Assembly: GCA_045604545.1 (NCBI GenBank)
Contig: JAZUOG010000074.1
Span: 1-10,108, forward strand
Direction of reading: 5' to 3'
DNA: 10,108 nucleotides
Origin: RGIG1959 sp045604545
Lineage (GTDB): Bacteria; Bacillota; Clostridia; Oscillospirales; Acutalibacteraceae
In this document: piece after piece, positions 1 to 5,900 of the stretch
How positions within the stretch are numbered: the stretch's first letter is position 1
Layout: each line of letters starts with the position of its first letter
Position numbers and translations under genes: made by a program
Notes under the pieces: model-generated
The model's database searches: none
Seen by the model: only the letters and a program-made list of their open reading frames with translations
What the model was told of the DNA's origin: nothing

Positions 1-10
1 AAATTTCGGA

Positions 11-86
11 GTCGCGTTTCACGCGACGGATCATATAAAGACCTCCCGCCACGGGATTTCGGAAAATGTCGCGGCATCGCACCGAC
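11..86. repeat. Palindromic repeat module R4, copy a
   Basis: First of three copies of an intergenic module (others at 5977-6050 and 6357-6406). It opens with a small hairpin (GTCGCG/CGCGAC, 11-16 with 22-27). It continues through a shared stretch, AAAGACC-CCCG-ACGGGATTT, in which CCCG and CGGG can pair, and ends in GCGGCATCGCACCGAC. That closing tag recurs alone at 300-315. There is no credible coding potential. The overlapping short reading frame has no ribosome site and runs straight through several different palindromes. The copy relation is read directly from the sequence; a function is not known to me. Confidence 0.7.
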
Positions 87-135
87 AGCGAAGGGAACGG
101 CAATCTGCCTCTCACAAATTCTGCACCAATATGGG

Positions 136-279
136 GGCAACCGTTGCCTCCCTTGCCTAAAGGGAGGTGGCACGAGCGAATGCGAGTGACGGAGGGATTC
201 TTTTCCGAAAAACCGTGCGGGAACGGTATCCCCCCGATGTCGCATTCTGCGCCATCGACCCCCTTTAGGCAAGGGGGTC
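136..279. repeat. Palindromic repeat module R1, copy 1 (two inverted half-units)
   Basis: An element of about 144 bp that recurs at 6212-6354 with a near-identical outer part and a diverged centre. It consists of two related half-units facing each other. The left half has CCTCCCTTGCCTAAAGGGAGG followed by GGCACGAGCGAATGCGAGTGACGGAGGGAT. The right half, read on the minus strand, has CCCCCTTGCCTAAAGGGGG followed by a similar GAATGCGACATCGGGGGGAT. Both share the core CTTGCCTAAAGG flanked by pairing arms. A shorter relative lies at 6057-6108. The family resembles the palindromic intergenic repeats common in Ruminococcaceae genomes. I see no transposase, so it would be non-autonomous if mobile. 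Confidence 0.75.
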
Positions 280-318
280 TTGTTGTTCCCGCAAATGCCG
301 CGGCATCGCACCGACACC

Positions 319-372
319 GTAGGGACCACCGTCCTCGGTGGTCCGTGAACCGTCAAGGATGACGGTCCCTAC
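319..372. repeat. Palindromic module R3 (three-way-junction fold)
   Basis: The outer arms GTAGGGACC and GGTCCCTAC are perfect complements. Between them sit two further perfect hairpins: ACCACCG with CGGTGGT, and ACCGTCA with TGACGGT. The single strand could therefore fold as a three-way junction or as alternative nested stems. A truncated relative, GTAGGGGACGGG with CCCGTCCC, is at 6410-6435. In both places it follows the GCATCGCACCGAC tag of module R4, so the two modules travel together. Confidence 0.65.
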
Positions 373-393
373 AACCCCTTTTAGCACCCATCC

Positions 394-465
394 TGTCATT
401 GCGAGGGCGCACAGCGCCCGTGGCAATCTTTAAAAAGATTCCTCAGCATTCGCTTCGGAATGACA
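394..465. repeat. Palindromic repeat module R2, copy 1
   Basis: Begins TGTCATTGCGAG and ends GGAATGACA, so the tips are inverted repeats. It contains the internal GGGCGC-ACA-GCGCCC hairpin and the phrase CCGTGGCAATCTTT. A diverged second copy lies at 6124-6197 with the same internal phrase and the same GGAATGACA end. This TCATTGCGAG...GGAATGACA type of element is widespread between genes in many bacteria. Role unknown. Confidence 0.7.
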
Positions 466-581
466 ATGCCGGTATCATTTGACCGATGGCGGCACTTGCG
501 CTTTTTGTCCGATGGTATGTTTTCTTTTGTCCGAAACGGCAGGGAATGATAGGCTTTTTCGTAAAATTCCCATAAAAAACA
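466..581. other. Intergenic stretch, nothing further recognised
   Basis: Between repeat module R2 and the -35 box of the next gene I see no open frame with a ribosome site, no RNA gene and no clear palindrome. It becomes AT-rich toward the promoter. Together with the repeats it makes 1-581 gene-free. Confidence 0.5.
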
Positions 582-610
582 TTGACAAAAAGGGTGGGTT
601 TTATTATATT
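582..610 (+). promoter_or_regulatory. Sigma-A-type promoter for the C39/dockerin gene
   Basis: A perfect -35 TTGACA at 582-587, a 17-base spacer and a -10 TATATT at 605-610 (five of six consensus bases). Initiation is expected near 617, about 30 bases before the start codon. The leader is too short for a riboswitch. Confidence 0.8.
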
Positions 611-648
611 TAAAGTAGAATAATTTGCTTGAAAGGTGGAAACTCCTT

Positions 649-2952
649 ATGAAAACCATGAAAACAGTATCTGCGAAGGTGCTGTCGCTGATGCTCGTGC
701 TGTCCGTCATCGTGGGCATGCTGAGTGTCTGCTCGTTCAGCGCGTCTGCGGCAACGGTCATTCCGACTCCCGTTGTGCGTCAGAATCTCGCAAAATGGAA
801 GAACTATACCTACGGCGACTCTCAGGGTACGCTGTATCGCACCGGTTGCGGCATTTTTGCGACCGTCAACGCGGTCGGTTACCTCACCGGTAACGAGATG
901 AGCGTGACGGAGGTGGCGGCGTGGGCGCATGCCATCGGCGGCTACAATCCCGGCAACACCCATGCGGGCACCTACCGCACCACCCTTTATCCGAAGCTGG
1001 AGGCGAAGTACGGCAAGCGTTACGGCTTCACCGTTGATTGCGGCTCTGGCAACACCGGCTACTGGGCGTCCTCTTCGTCCTCCACGCTGAAAAATCACCT
1101 TGCCAACGGCGGTACTGCGATCGCGCACGTTCCCGGTCACTTCATCGCGCTTGTCGGCTGGAACGGCTCTCAGTACCATGTGTACGACAGCTATCCGACC
1201 TCGGCGCGTCCCACCGGCAACGGTGACTGCTGGAAGACCCCGTCTCAGATGGCGACCGGCAAGCTGAAGGTGGACTGGTTCGTCCTGCTCACCCGCACGG
1301 GTACGGTCATCAACAACCAGGCGCAAGCCACCGGCTACAGCGTGACGTTTGACTCCCGCGGCGGTAGCGCCGTTGCCAAGCAGACCGTCAACGAGGGCGG
1401 TCTTGCGAAGGATCCCGGTGCCCCCACCCGTGACGGCTATGAGTTTATGGGCTGGTACGACGAGAACGGCTGGCTGTTCACGTTCGACACCACCGCCATC
1501 TGGGCAGACCGCCAGCTCCATGCGGAGTGGAAGGCTGTTCAGTGGCCGCAGGCTGTTGACTATATGCCCACCGCCACCAACACCGTTTCGGAAGAGATCG
1601 AAGGTCAGGACGACTGGATCTATCCGTACTTCAATCCGTATTCCGGCGCGGCAACGCTTTATAAAGGCGGCGAGGATTACTACTGGCCGACAGCGCTGGT
1701 GACCTATCAGACCAGCACCGATCTCTCCAAGACGGGCTATCTGAACGTGTCCATCACGTCGACGGCGAAGTTCAATGCTTCCGTGGTGTTCCGTGATGCG
1801 AACAACGAGACGCAAAAAGCATTGCTGTCGCAGATGGTCAACGGCACCGATGCCGACTTTGAGCCCGGCACCTACACCATCAACGCCAACGCCGGTTATT
1901 ATCTCTACAACAACTTCTCGATGCCTGCCGACGGCATCGTCAACATCGAAGCGATCCGCTATTATGTTGTCGGTGAAAAGGACAGCTACGTCTCGCTCAA
2001 TGCCGTGTATTTCACGGGCGAGCAGGATAATCTCAACACCATGAATCCCGACACCATCGCGCAGGTGCCTGCGGCGGGTGCTTCCGGCTCCTACACCTAT
2101 GAAAACGGTGTGCTCAGCATTCAGGGCACGGGCGGCTATGCGGTCAGCTTTGAGCCGAACGTCAGCTTCTCTCCCGAAAAGCGTCCTTTCTGGAACGTGT
2201 CCGCGGAATCCGATACCGATTTCGATATCTACATGACCGTCACCACCTCCGAGGGCGACCGCCGCGTATCGCTGCGCGACGACTATTTCCCGCAGTTCGG
2301 CTTTGAGACCTATCCCGACAACGGTCTGCCTTGCGGACAGTTCACCAAGTCCTTCAACATTCTGGGTATGTACACCTGGAACAACGTCATGCCCGCCGAC
2401 GGCCAGTCGGTCATCAAGTCCGTGACCATTGAGCTTCGCGGCAACGGCGGTGCCAAGCTGATCGCCAATCAGGTGTCCGATTCGCCCATCACCCACAACT
2501 TTGTGGATACGGTGACAAAATCCGGCACCTGGAACGGCAGCATTGACATCACCAACGACAACTACACGCTCAACGAAGAGTCCGAAGTCATTCTCGGCAA
2601 GCAGACGGGCATCACCGCGAACGATGCGAAGAACGGCATGAACAATGCGGAGCATATCACCATCTACGACGGCAACACCGTTGCCACCAACTCCACCGCC
2701 AAGACGGGCATGACCATTCGCGTGGAAAACAACGGCACGTTCGTGTCCGAGTACACGCTCGCCATCTTCGGTGATGTCGACTGCAACGGCGGTGTCAGCA
2801 CCTCCGATGTGCGCGAGATGCTCATTCACATTGTCAACGACGCGACGATGTTGGGTGCTGCCCAGCAGGTTGCGGCGGACTATGATGCGAACGGCGAAGT
2901 ATCCACCGAAGACGCTCGCTCGATCCTTATGGAGGTTCTCGCCAACGCCTGA
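649..2952 (+). CDS. Secreted C39-like cysteine peptidase with InlB B-repeat and C-terminal dockerin
   Basis: A 767-aa exported multidomain protein. The start is ATG 649, because AAAGGTGG at 632-639 sits 9 bases upstream; a TTG at 625 in frame lacks such a site. Residues 1-35 are a signal peptide (Lys-rich start, hydrophobic LSLMLVLSVIVGML, then SASAA). Residues about 40-225 look like a C39-like papain-fold peptidase with a plausible triad: Cys67 in RTGCGIFATVNA, His164 in GHFIALVG and Asp180 in YDSYP. Residues 230-296 are an InlB/Listeria-Bacteroides B-repeat (VTFDSRGG, GYEFMGWYDENG, LHAEW). Residues 300-705 hold two or three beta-rich segments I cannot name, possibly carbohydrate binding. 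Residues 706-767 are a type I dockerin with two 12-residue calcium loops, DVDCNGGVSTSD from Asp709 and DYDANGEVSTED from Asp744. The dockerin implies docking to a cohesin protein on the cell surface. The substrate is unknown, and an inactive adhesive role is possible. The gene stands alone, with its own promoter and terminator. Confidence 0.88.
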   Translation: MKTMKTVSAKVLSLMLVLSVIVGMLSVCSFSASAATVIPTPVVRQNLAKWKNYTYGDSQGTLYRTGCGIFATVNAVGYLTGNEMSVTEVAAWAHAIGGYNPGNTHAGTYRTTLYPKLEAKYGKRYGFTVDCGSGNTGYWASSSSSTLKNHLANGGTAIAHVPGHFIALVGWNGSQYHVYDSYPTSARPTGNGDCWKTPSQMATGKLKVDWFVLLTRTGTVINNQAQATGYSVTFDSRGGSAVAKQTVNEGGLAKDPGAPTRDGYEFMGWYDENGWLFTFDTTAIWADRQLHAEWKAVQWPQAVDYMPTATNTVSEEIEGQDDWIYPYFNPYSGAATLYKGGEDYYWPTALVTYQTSTDLSKTGYLNVSITSTAKFNASVVFRDANNETQKALLSQMVNGTDADFEPGTYTINANAGYYLYNNFSMPADGIVNIEAIRYYVVGEKDSYVSLNAVYFTGEQDNLNTMNPDTIAQVPAAGASGSYTYENGVLSIQGTGGYAVSFEPNVSFSPEKRPFWNVSAESDTDFDIYMTVTTSEGDRRVSLRDDYFPQFGFETYPDNGLPCGQFTKSFNILGMYTWNNVMPADGQSVIKSVTIELRGNGGAKLIANQVSDSPITHNFVDTVTKSGTWNGSIDITNDNYTLNEESEVILGKQTGITANDAKNGMNNAEHITIYDGNTVATNSTAKTGMTIRVENNGTFVSEYTLAIFGDVDCNGGVSTSDVREMLIHIVNDATMLGAAQQVAADYDANGEVSTEDARSILMEVLANA

Positions 2953-2969
2953 CACATATCGTTAACCAC

Positions 2970-2997
2970 AAAAAGAGAAGGTTCAGCAATCTGCATC
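2970..2997. terminator. Left half of a bidirectional terminator split by the IS
   Basis: The arm AAAAAGAGAAGGTTCAG (2970-2986) starts 17 bases after the stop codon of the dockerin gene and is followed by loop bases up to the ATC duplication (2995-2997). Its exact complement is found only on the far side of the IS, at 4277-4293, followed by T residues. Joined, they give a 17-bp stem (12-bp core GAGAAGGTTCAG) with a loop of about 10 bases and T-tracts on both strands. That would serve the dockerin gene (+) and the sigma-like gene (-). As it stands, the arms are 1.3 kb apart and the terminator is probably inactive. Confidence 0.8.
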
Positions 2998-3046
2998 TGA
3001 ACTGCCCCAATTTGTGCGGACAGTACAAAAAAGACCTTTATGGTAG
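2998..3046. repeat. Left terminal inverted repeat of the IS
   Basis: Aligned with the reverse complement of 4223-4274, it shares TGAAC at the tip, then CGGACA, CAAAAAAGA and TATGGTAG at matching positions. The imperfect terminal repeat is therefore about 50 bp long. Identical bases open copy 2 at 9932. Confidence 0.75.
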
Positions 3047-3056
3047 TTTAATTAAA

Positions 3057-3911
3057 TTAACCAACAAACTGACTTCGTTGTTCGAGCGGAGTCAGTTTTG
3101 TTTTTAGCTGAATCCGATCGTGATTATAGAAATGGATGTAGGAACTTATGAGGAGGCGAGCCTCCTCATAAGTTCGCGGCTTCGCTCGATGAATACACTC
3201 AGTTTTAAGAATGGAGAAGAAATTTTCTGCCATTGCGTTGTCATATGGGTTTCCGCGTCTTGACATTGACGGCGTTATGCCGTATGATTGAGTTAGCTTA
3301 AAGTACGCTTGGGAAGTATACTGAAAGCCTTGGTCACTGTGGAGCTGCAACTCTGCGGTGACCTTTTCCTTTTTCTTGGCAGCACGAATGGTGCTTAGAA
3401 CGAGGTTGATATTTTGCTCTGTTCCGGTTTTGTATGCAACGATACTATTGTCGTACAAATCCCGGATGATCGATAGATACAATGTGCCTTGCCCTGTCTT
3501 GATGTATGAAATGTCCGTTACCCATTTTTGGTTGGGGCGGTCGGCATGAAAATCTCTGTTTAATAGATTTTTGTATCTGTGCAGGTACTCGCCGTAATTA
3601 CGGTATTTCTTTCGTCTGACCGCCGACAATAGGTTGTACTTCTGCATAATACGGAGTATGGTTTTTGGATTGCGATGAATCCCTTGTCGCTCAAGCCAAA
3701 TATGCACTCGACGGTAGCCGTAAGTTCTTCCATATTTTTCTTGGCACTCTTGGATCTTTTCAGCAAGCGGCAGATCCTTCGCAGGAATATCCATTCTTGC
3801 TACAAAACCATAATAACCACTTCTGGACACATCGAAGAAGCGGCACATTTCACTAATAGAATACTTATCCTTGTGACGATAGATCACCATATATTTTACG
3901 CTGGTTCTCAC
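3057..3911 (-). CDS. IS3-family transposase OrfB (DDE integrase)
   Basis: A 284-aa catalytic subunit that cuts and joins the IS ends. After an N-terminal HTH_21-like part (IWLERQGIHRNPKTILRIM, about 70-90) comes the rve integrase core. Asp133 lies in KWVTDISYI, Asp193 in LHSDQG and Glu229 in AMAENFFS, with the expected Lys236 seven residues after the Glu. The Asp193-Glu229 spacing of 35 residues is the classic DD(35)E. The length is normal for the family and no residue is missing. It starts at GTG (3911-3909), overlapping the orfA stop as GTGA, with AGGAAGG just upstream. It is probably made by translational coupling. I see no A6G slippery run of the usual IS3 frameshift type in the short window where both frames are open. 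Confidence 0.95.
   Translation of the reverse strand: MRTSVKYMVIYRHKDKYSISEMCRFFDVSRSGYYGFVARMDIPAKDLPLAEKIQECQEKYGRTYGYRRVHIWLERQGIHRNPKTILRIMQKYNLLSAVRRKKYRNYGEYLHRYKNLLNRDFHADRPNQKWVTDISYIKTGQGTLYLSIIRDLYDNSIVAYKTGTEQNINLVLSTIRAAKKKEKVTAELQLHSDQGFQYTSQAYFKLTQSYGITPSMSRRGNPYDNAMAENFFSILKTECIHRAKPRTYEEARLLISSYIHFYNHDRIQLKTKLTPLEQRSQFVG
3143..3174. repeat. Perfect 14-bp palindrome inside orfB
   Basis: AACTTATGAGGAGG pairs perfectly with CCTCCTCATAAGTT across a CGAG loop. It encodes T-Y-E-E-A-R-L-L-I-S of the transposase C-terminal part, a segment common in this family, so the coding is ordinary but the symmetry is striking. Copy 2 carries the same palindrome at 10077-10108, and the window ends exactly at its last base. 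Confidence 0.85.
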
Positions 3912-4192
3912 TTCCTTCCTGTAAGCGAGAGAAAATCCCGCAACAACTCATTTTCCATTTTCAGTCGCTTGTTTTCGTATTTATATTCCTGCAAAGTTTT
4001 TGCTGGTTTGCGACTTCGATGCTTAGGTAATCCCTGTATTTCTTTTTGTCGCTCTCGATACAACAGGTTCCAAACAACCTTTTTATTCGCTAAACCTAAT
4101 TCGTTTGCTATTTGTTGTTGTGTTTTTCCGTGCGAAGCCATCTCCTTAATGATGGGTAGCAATTCTATTACTTTTTCATACTTTCTGGGCAT
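3908..4192 (-). CDS. IS3-family OrfA (HTH, end-binding subunit)
   Basis: A 94-aa protein that in this family recognises the IS ends and pairs with OrfB through a leucine zipper. Residues 20-45 (HGKTQQQIANELGLANKKVV) form a helix-turn-helix. Residues 67-90 (LQEYKYENKRLKMENELL) form a coiled coil with leucines and methionine at heptad-like spacing. AGGAGG lies 7 bases upstream of the ATG, at 4205-4200. That ribosome site falls in one arm of a 12-bp inverted repeat (4201-4234), which could hide it in transcripts entering from outside. The stop TGA overlaps the GTG of orfB. The length is normal for IS3-family members with a short OrfA. Confidence 0.92.
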   Translation of the reverse strand: MPRKYEKVIELLPIIKEMASHGKTQQQIANELGLANKKVVWNLLYRERQKEIQGLPKHRSRKPAKTLQEYKYENKRLKMENELLRDFLSLTGRK

Positions 4193-4200
4193 AACAAAAC

Positions 4201-4244
4201 CTCCTATGGTAGTGTTTTCATTCTACCATAGGAGTTTCTTTTTT
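4201..4244 (+). terminator. IS-borne hairpin: plus-strand terminator and orfA ribosome-site lock
   Basis: CTCCTATGGTAG (4201-4212) and CTACCATAGGAG (4223-4234) pair perfectly over 12 bp with a 10-base loop. On the plus strand the stem is followed by TTTCTTTTTT, which makes an intrinsic terminator facing transcription from the dockerin gene. On the minus strand the second arm contains AGGAGG, the ribosome site of orfA. A TAGAAT on the minus strand (4225-4220) could be a -10 whose transcripts start after the first arm and so leave the ribosome site free. That promoter is weak and inferred. Confidence 0.75.
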
Positions 4245-4274
4245 GCTATTGTCCGTTTTTACTGGACCTGTTCA
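4223..4274. repeat. Right terminal inverted repeat of the IS
   Basis: On the minus strand it reads TGAACAGGTCCAG, then CGGACAATAG, CAAAAAAGA and TATGGTAG, matching the left end with scattered mismatches and a few extra bases. The inner end of this repeat is one arm of the terminator-like hairpin at 4201-4234. Confidence 0.7.
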
Positions 4275-4295
4275 ATCTGAACCTTCTCTTTTTTT
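4275..4295. terminator. Right half of the split bidirectional terminator
   Basis: Begins with the second ATC of the duplication, then CTGAACCTTCTC and a T-tract (4289-4295). It is the exact complement of the arm at 2970-2986. It lies about 10 bases past the stop of the sigma-like gene, so that gene too has lost an intact terminator. Confidence 0.78.
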
Positions 4296-4304
4296 ATGGT
4301 ATGG

Positions 4305-4637
4305 TTACGGTCTGTCGACGAGACAGCGGGTGATACACTGACGCAACCGCCAGCACAGATGATGGAGAAAGGTCTCGCCGTCCTGCAGGAAGTTGAACTG
4401 ATCCACGCCTTTTTCCAGTGCGGCGATACACGCGTACACTGTGTGCAGGGTGCGGATCTCCTGCGGCGCGCGGTGAACGTGCGCCGCCACGATCGGGAGA
4501 TACCCCCGAATCAACGCGTCCCGCGCATCGTTATCGCCGTTTGCCATGCGGCGGGCAAGCGCTTTTTCCTCCTCCCGCGTCGGGAGAGATATGGCTTTGG
4601 CGGCACGGAAAAAATCCGCCACACAGATAAAAAGCAA
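4305..4637 (-). CDS. Small sigma-70 region 2-like protein
   Basis: A 110-aa protein. The likely start is TTG at 4637, with AAGGAG 9 bases upstream overlapping the stop of the preceding gene; the only other nearby starts lack a site. Residues 18-48 (LPTREEEKALARRMANGD, then ARDALIRGYLPIV) match the region 1.2/2.1 start of sigma-70 factors. Residues 63-106 follow the region 2.2-2.4 pattern, with LEKGVDQF where factors have a KAV-KFD type segment and CWRLRQCITRCL where they have WWIRQAITRAL. Regions 3 and 4 are absent, and a terminator arm follows the stop within about 10 bases, so the gene was not cut by the IS. It could be a partial sigma, an anti-sigma-like decoy, or a relic. It is cotranscribed with the flavodiiron gene (14-base gap), so a redox-related regulatory role is possible but unproven. 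Confidence 0.68.
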   Translation of the reverse strand: MLFICVADFFRAAKAISLPTREEEKALARRMANGDNDARDALIRGYLPIVAAHVHRAPQEIRTLHTVYACIAALEKGVDQFNFLQDGETFLHHLCWRLRQCITRCLVDRP

Positions 4638-4651
4638 TCAACCCATCTCCT

Positions 4652-5797
4652 TTATGAAAGGGCGGCGGCAAGAGCGGCGAGAGCGTCTTCGGATACATCG
4701 TTCAGTGCCGCGCGAACGGTAACAACGGGTTCGGCAAAGACGATGCCTTTGGAGGATTCCAGCATACCCTTCATCAGCTTTGCCGCCATCGGTGCCCAAC
4801 TGCCGTTTTCGATGAGACCGACGGTGCGGTTTTTAAACCCGCGCTCGGTGAGTCCGTGGATAAACTCTTCCATGAACGGGAACAATCCCGCGTTGTAGGT
4901 GGTCGTTGCCAACACCAGCTTGTCGAAGCGGAACGCGTCGGCAACGGCGGCGGCTTTGTCGCAACGGGCAAGGTCGTGAACGACCACCGTTTTGCCGTGG
5001 GCGGTCAGCGTTTCGGCAAGACGGTTGACCGCTTTTTGGGTGTTGCCGTAAACGGAGGTGTAGCAGATGCACACCCCGTCGCTTTCGGCTTCATAGGTCG
5101 ACCAGGTGTTGTAGAGCGCGAGATAATGCCCGAGATTGTTCGTCAGCACGGGGCCGTGAAGCGGACAGACGGCGGTAATCGGAAGAGCACCGATTTTTTT
5201 GAACAACGCCTGCACCTGTGCACCGTATTTACCGACAATGCCGATGTAATAGCGGCGCGCCTCGTCGACCCAGTCCTCTTCGGCATCAAGGGCGCCGAAT
5301 TTGCCGAAGGCATCTGCGGAGAACAGCACCCCCGCCGTGCTGTCAAAGGTCACCATCACCTCGGGCCAGTGCACCATCGGCGCGGTGTAGAAGGTCAGCT
5401 CGTGAGAGCCGAGCGACAGCGTATCGCCGTCCTTGACCGCCACGCGACGGTCGGCATAATCGGTGCCGAAATACAGCATCATCATCGCAAACGCCTTGTC
5501 GGTGGCGACGATGATCGTGTCGGGATAGCGGGTGGCAAACGCGTGGATATTCGCCGAATGATCGGGCTCCATGTGCGATACGATGAGGTAGTCAGGGCGC
5601 TTGTCGCCGAGCGCTTCGGCGAGGTTATCAAACCACACATCGCCGAACTTGCCGTCCACGGTATCGAACACGGCGATTTTGTCATCAAACAGAATATACG
5701 AATTGTAGGACATACCGTTCGGCACGGCATATTGTCCCTCAAACAAATCAACGGCATGGTCGTTCACACCGACATAGGTAATATCACGAGGAAGCAT
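4652..5797 (-). CDS. Flavodiiron protein (FprA-type A flavoprotein)
   Basis: A 381-aa cytoplasmic enzyme of the class A flavodiiron family, which reduces O2 to water and/or NO to N2O with electrons usually supplied by rubredoxin. The N-terminal metallo-beta-lactamase-like domain (1-240) carries all six di-iron ligands: His75, Glu77 and Asp79 in SHMEPDH, His143 in MVHWP, Asp162 in SADAFG and His214 in CPLHGP. The C-terminal flavodoxin domain (about 242-381) has the FMN phosphate loop TSVYGNT (247-253). There is no C-terminal rubredoxin fusion. The start is ATG 5797: AGGAG at 5810-5806 is 8 bases from it but only 2 from the in-frame ATG at 5803. The upstream open frame to 5956 contains the promoter and is not coding. 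It is the first gene of an operon with the sigma-like gene. Preference for O2 or NO cannot be told from the sequence. Confidence 0.95.
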   Translation of the reverse strand: MLPRDITYVGVNDHAVDLFEGQYAVPNGMSYNSYILFDDKIAVFDTVDGKFGDVWFDNLAEALGDKRPDYLIVSHMEPDHSANIHAFATRYPDTIIVATDKAFAMMMLYFGTDYADRRVAVKDGDTLSLGSHELTFYTAPMVHWPEVMVTFDSTAGVLFSADAFGKFGALDAEEDWVDEARRYYIGIVGKYGAQVQALFKKIGALPITAVCPLHGPVLTNNLGHYLALYNTWSTYEAESDGVCICYTSVYGNTQKAVNRLAETLTAHGKTVVVHDLARCDKAAAVADAFRFDKLVLATTTYNAGLFPFMEEFIHGLTERGFKNRTVGLIENGSWAPMAAKLMKGMLESSKGIVFAEPVVTVRAALNDVSEDALAALAAALS

Positions 5798-5827
5798 GAT
5801 CATCTCTCCTTTATACTTGGTAACAAG

Positions 5828-5856
5828 AGTATAACACATTTTTTGAAAAACACCAA
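5828..5856 (-). promoter_or_regulatory. Promoter of the flavodiiron operon
   Basis: On the minus strand a -35 TTGGTG (5856-5851), a 17-base spacer and a -10 TATACT (5833-5828) preceded by TGTGT. Initiation is expected near 5821, leaving a leader of about 20 bases before the ribosome site. I see no clear operator for a redox regulator. Confidence 0.7.
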
Positions 5857-5878
5857 CGTTCTTTGGAAAAAAATCTTC

Positions 5879-5900
5879 AAAGTCGGCTGTTTCCGACTTT
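5879..5900. terminator. Weak hairpin upstream of the flavodiiron promoter
   Basis: AAAGTCGG pairs with CCGACTTT over 8 bp across a CTGTTT loop. T-rich bases follow on both strands, though on the minus strand the T-run begins five bases after the stem. It may insulate the flavodiiron promoter from transcription of the repeat cluster. It could equally be a binding site or chance. Confidence 0.35.

Larger units (their letters stand above)
2998..4274 (-). mobile_element. Complete IS3-family insertion sequence, copy 1 (1277 bp)
   Basis: Bounded by imperfect inverted ends starting TGAAC on both strands and by a 3-bp ATC target duplication (2995-2997 and 4275-4277), as expected for IS3-family elements. 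It carries two overlapping minus-strand genes, orfA (HTH plus coiled coil) and orfB (DDE transposase), both intact. It is visibly AT-richer than the neighbouring genes, a sign of a foreign origin. It sits in the loop of an intrinsic terminator. The flanking direct match can be read as 8 bp (ATCTGAAC) because the target also contains TGAAC. I prefer 3 bp, because the second copy at 9932 keeps TGAAC in a different context. Both transposase genes are open, so the element may be active. Confidence 0.92.

Noticed and set aside
66..362. Short open frames across the repeat cluster (also 6023-6383)
   Set aside because: They pass through several unrelated palindromes and have no ribosome site. Similar peptides appear only because the repeats are shared.
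136..465. CRISPR array or tandem-spacer structure
   Set aside because: The repeats are different palindromic modules at irregular spacing, with no regular spacers and no cas genes.
610..2955. A 781-codon open frame antisense to the dockerin gene
   Set aside because: It has no ribosome site or recognisable domain and mirrors a well-supported plus-strand gene. Codon bias toward G/C in third positions suppresses stops on the opposite strand. The same applies to the long antisense frames at 6791-8545, 4856-5962 and 9136-9789.
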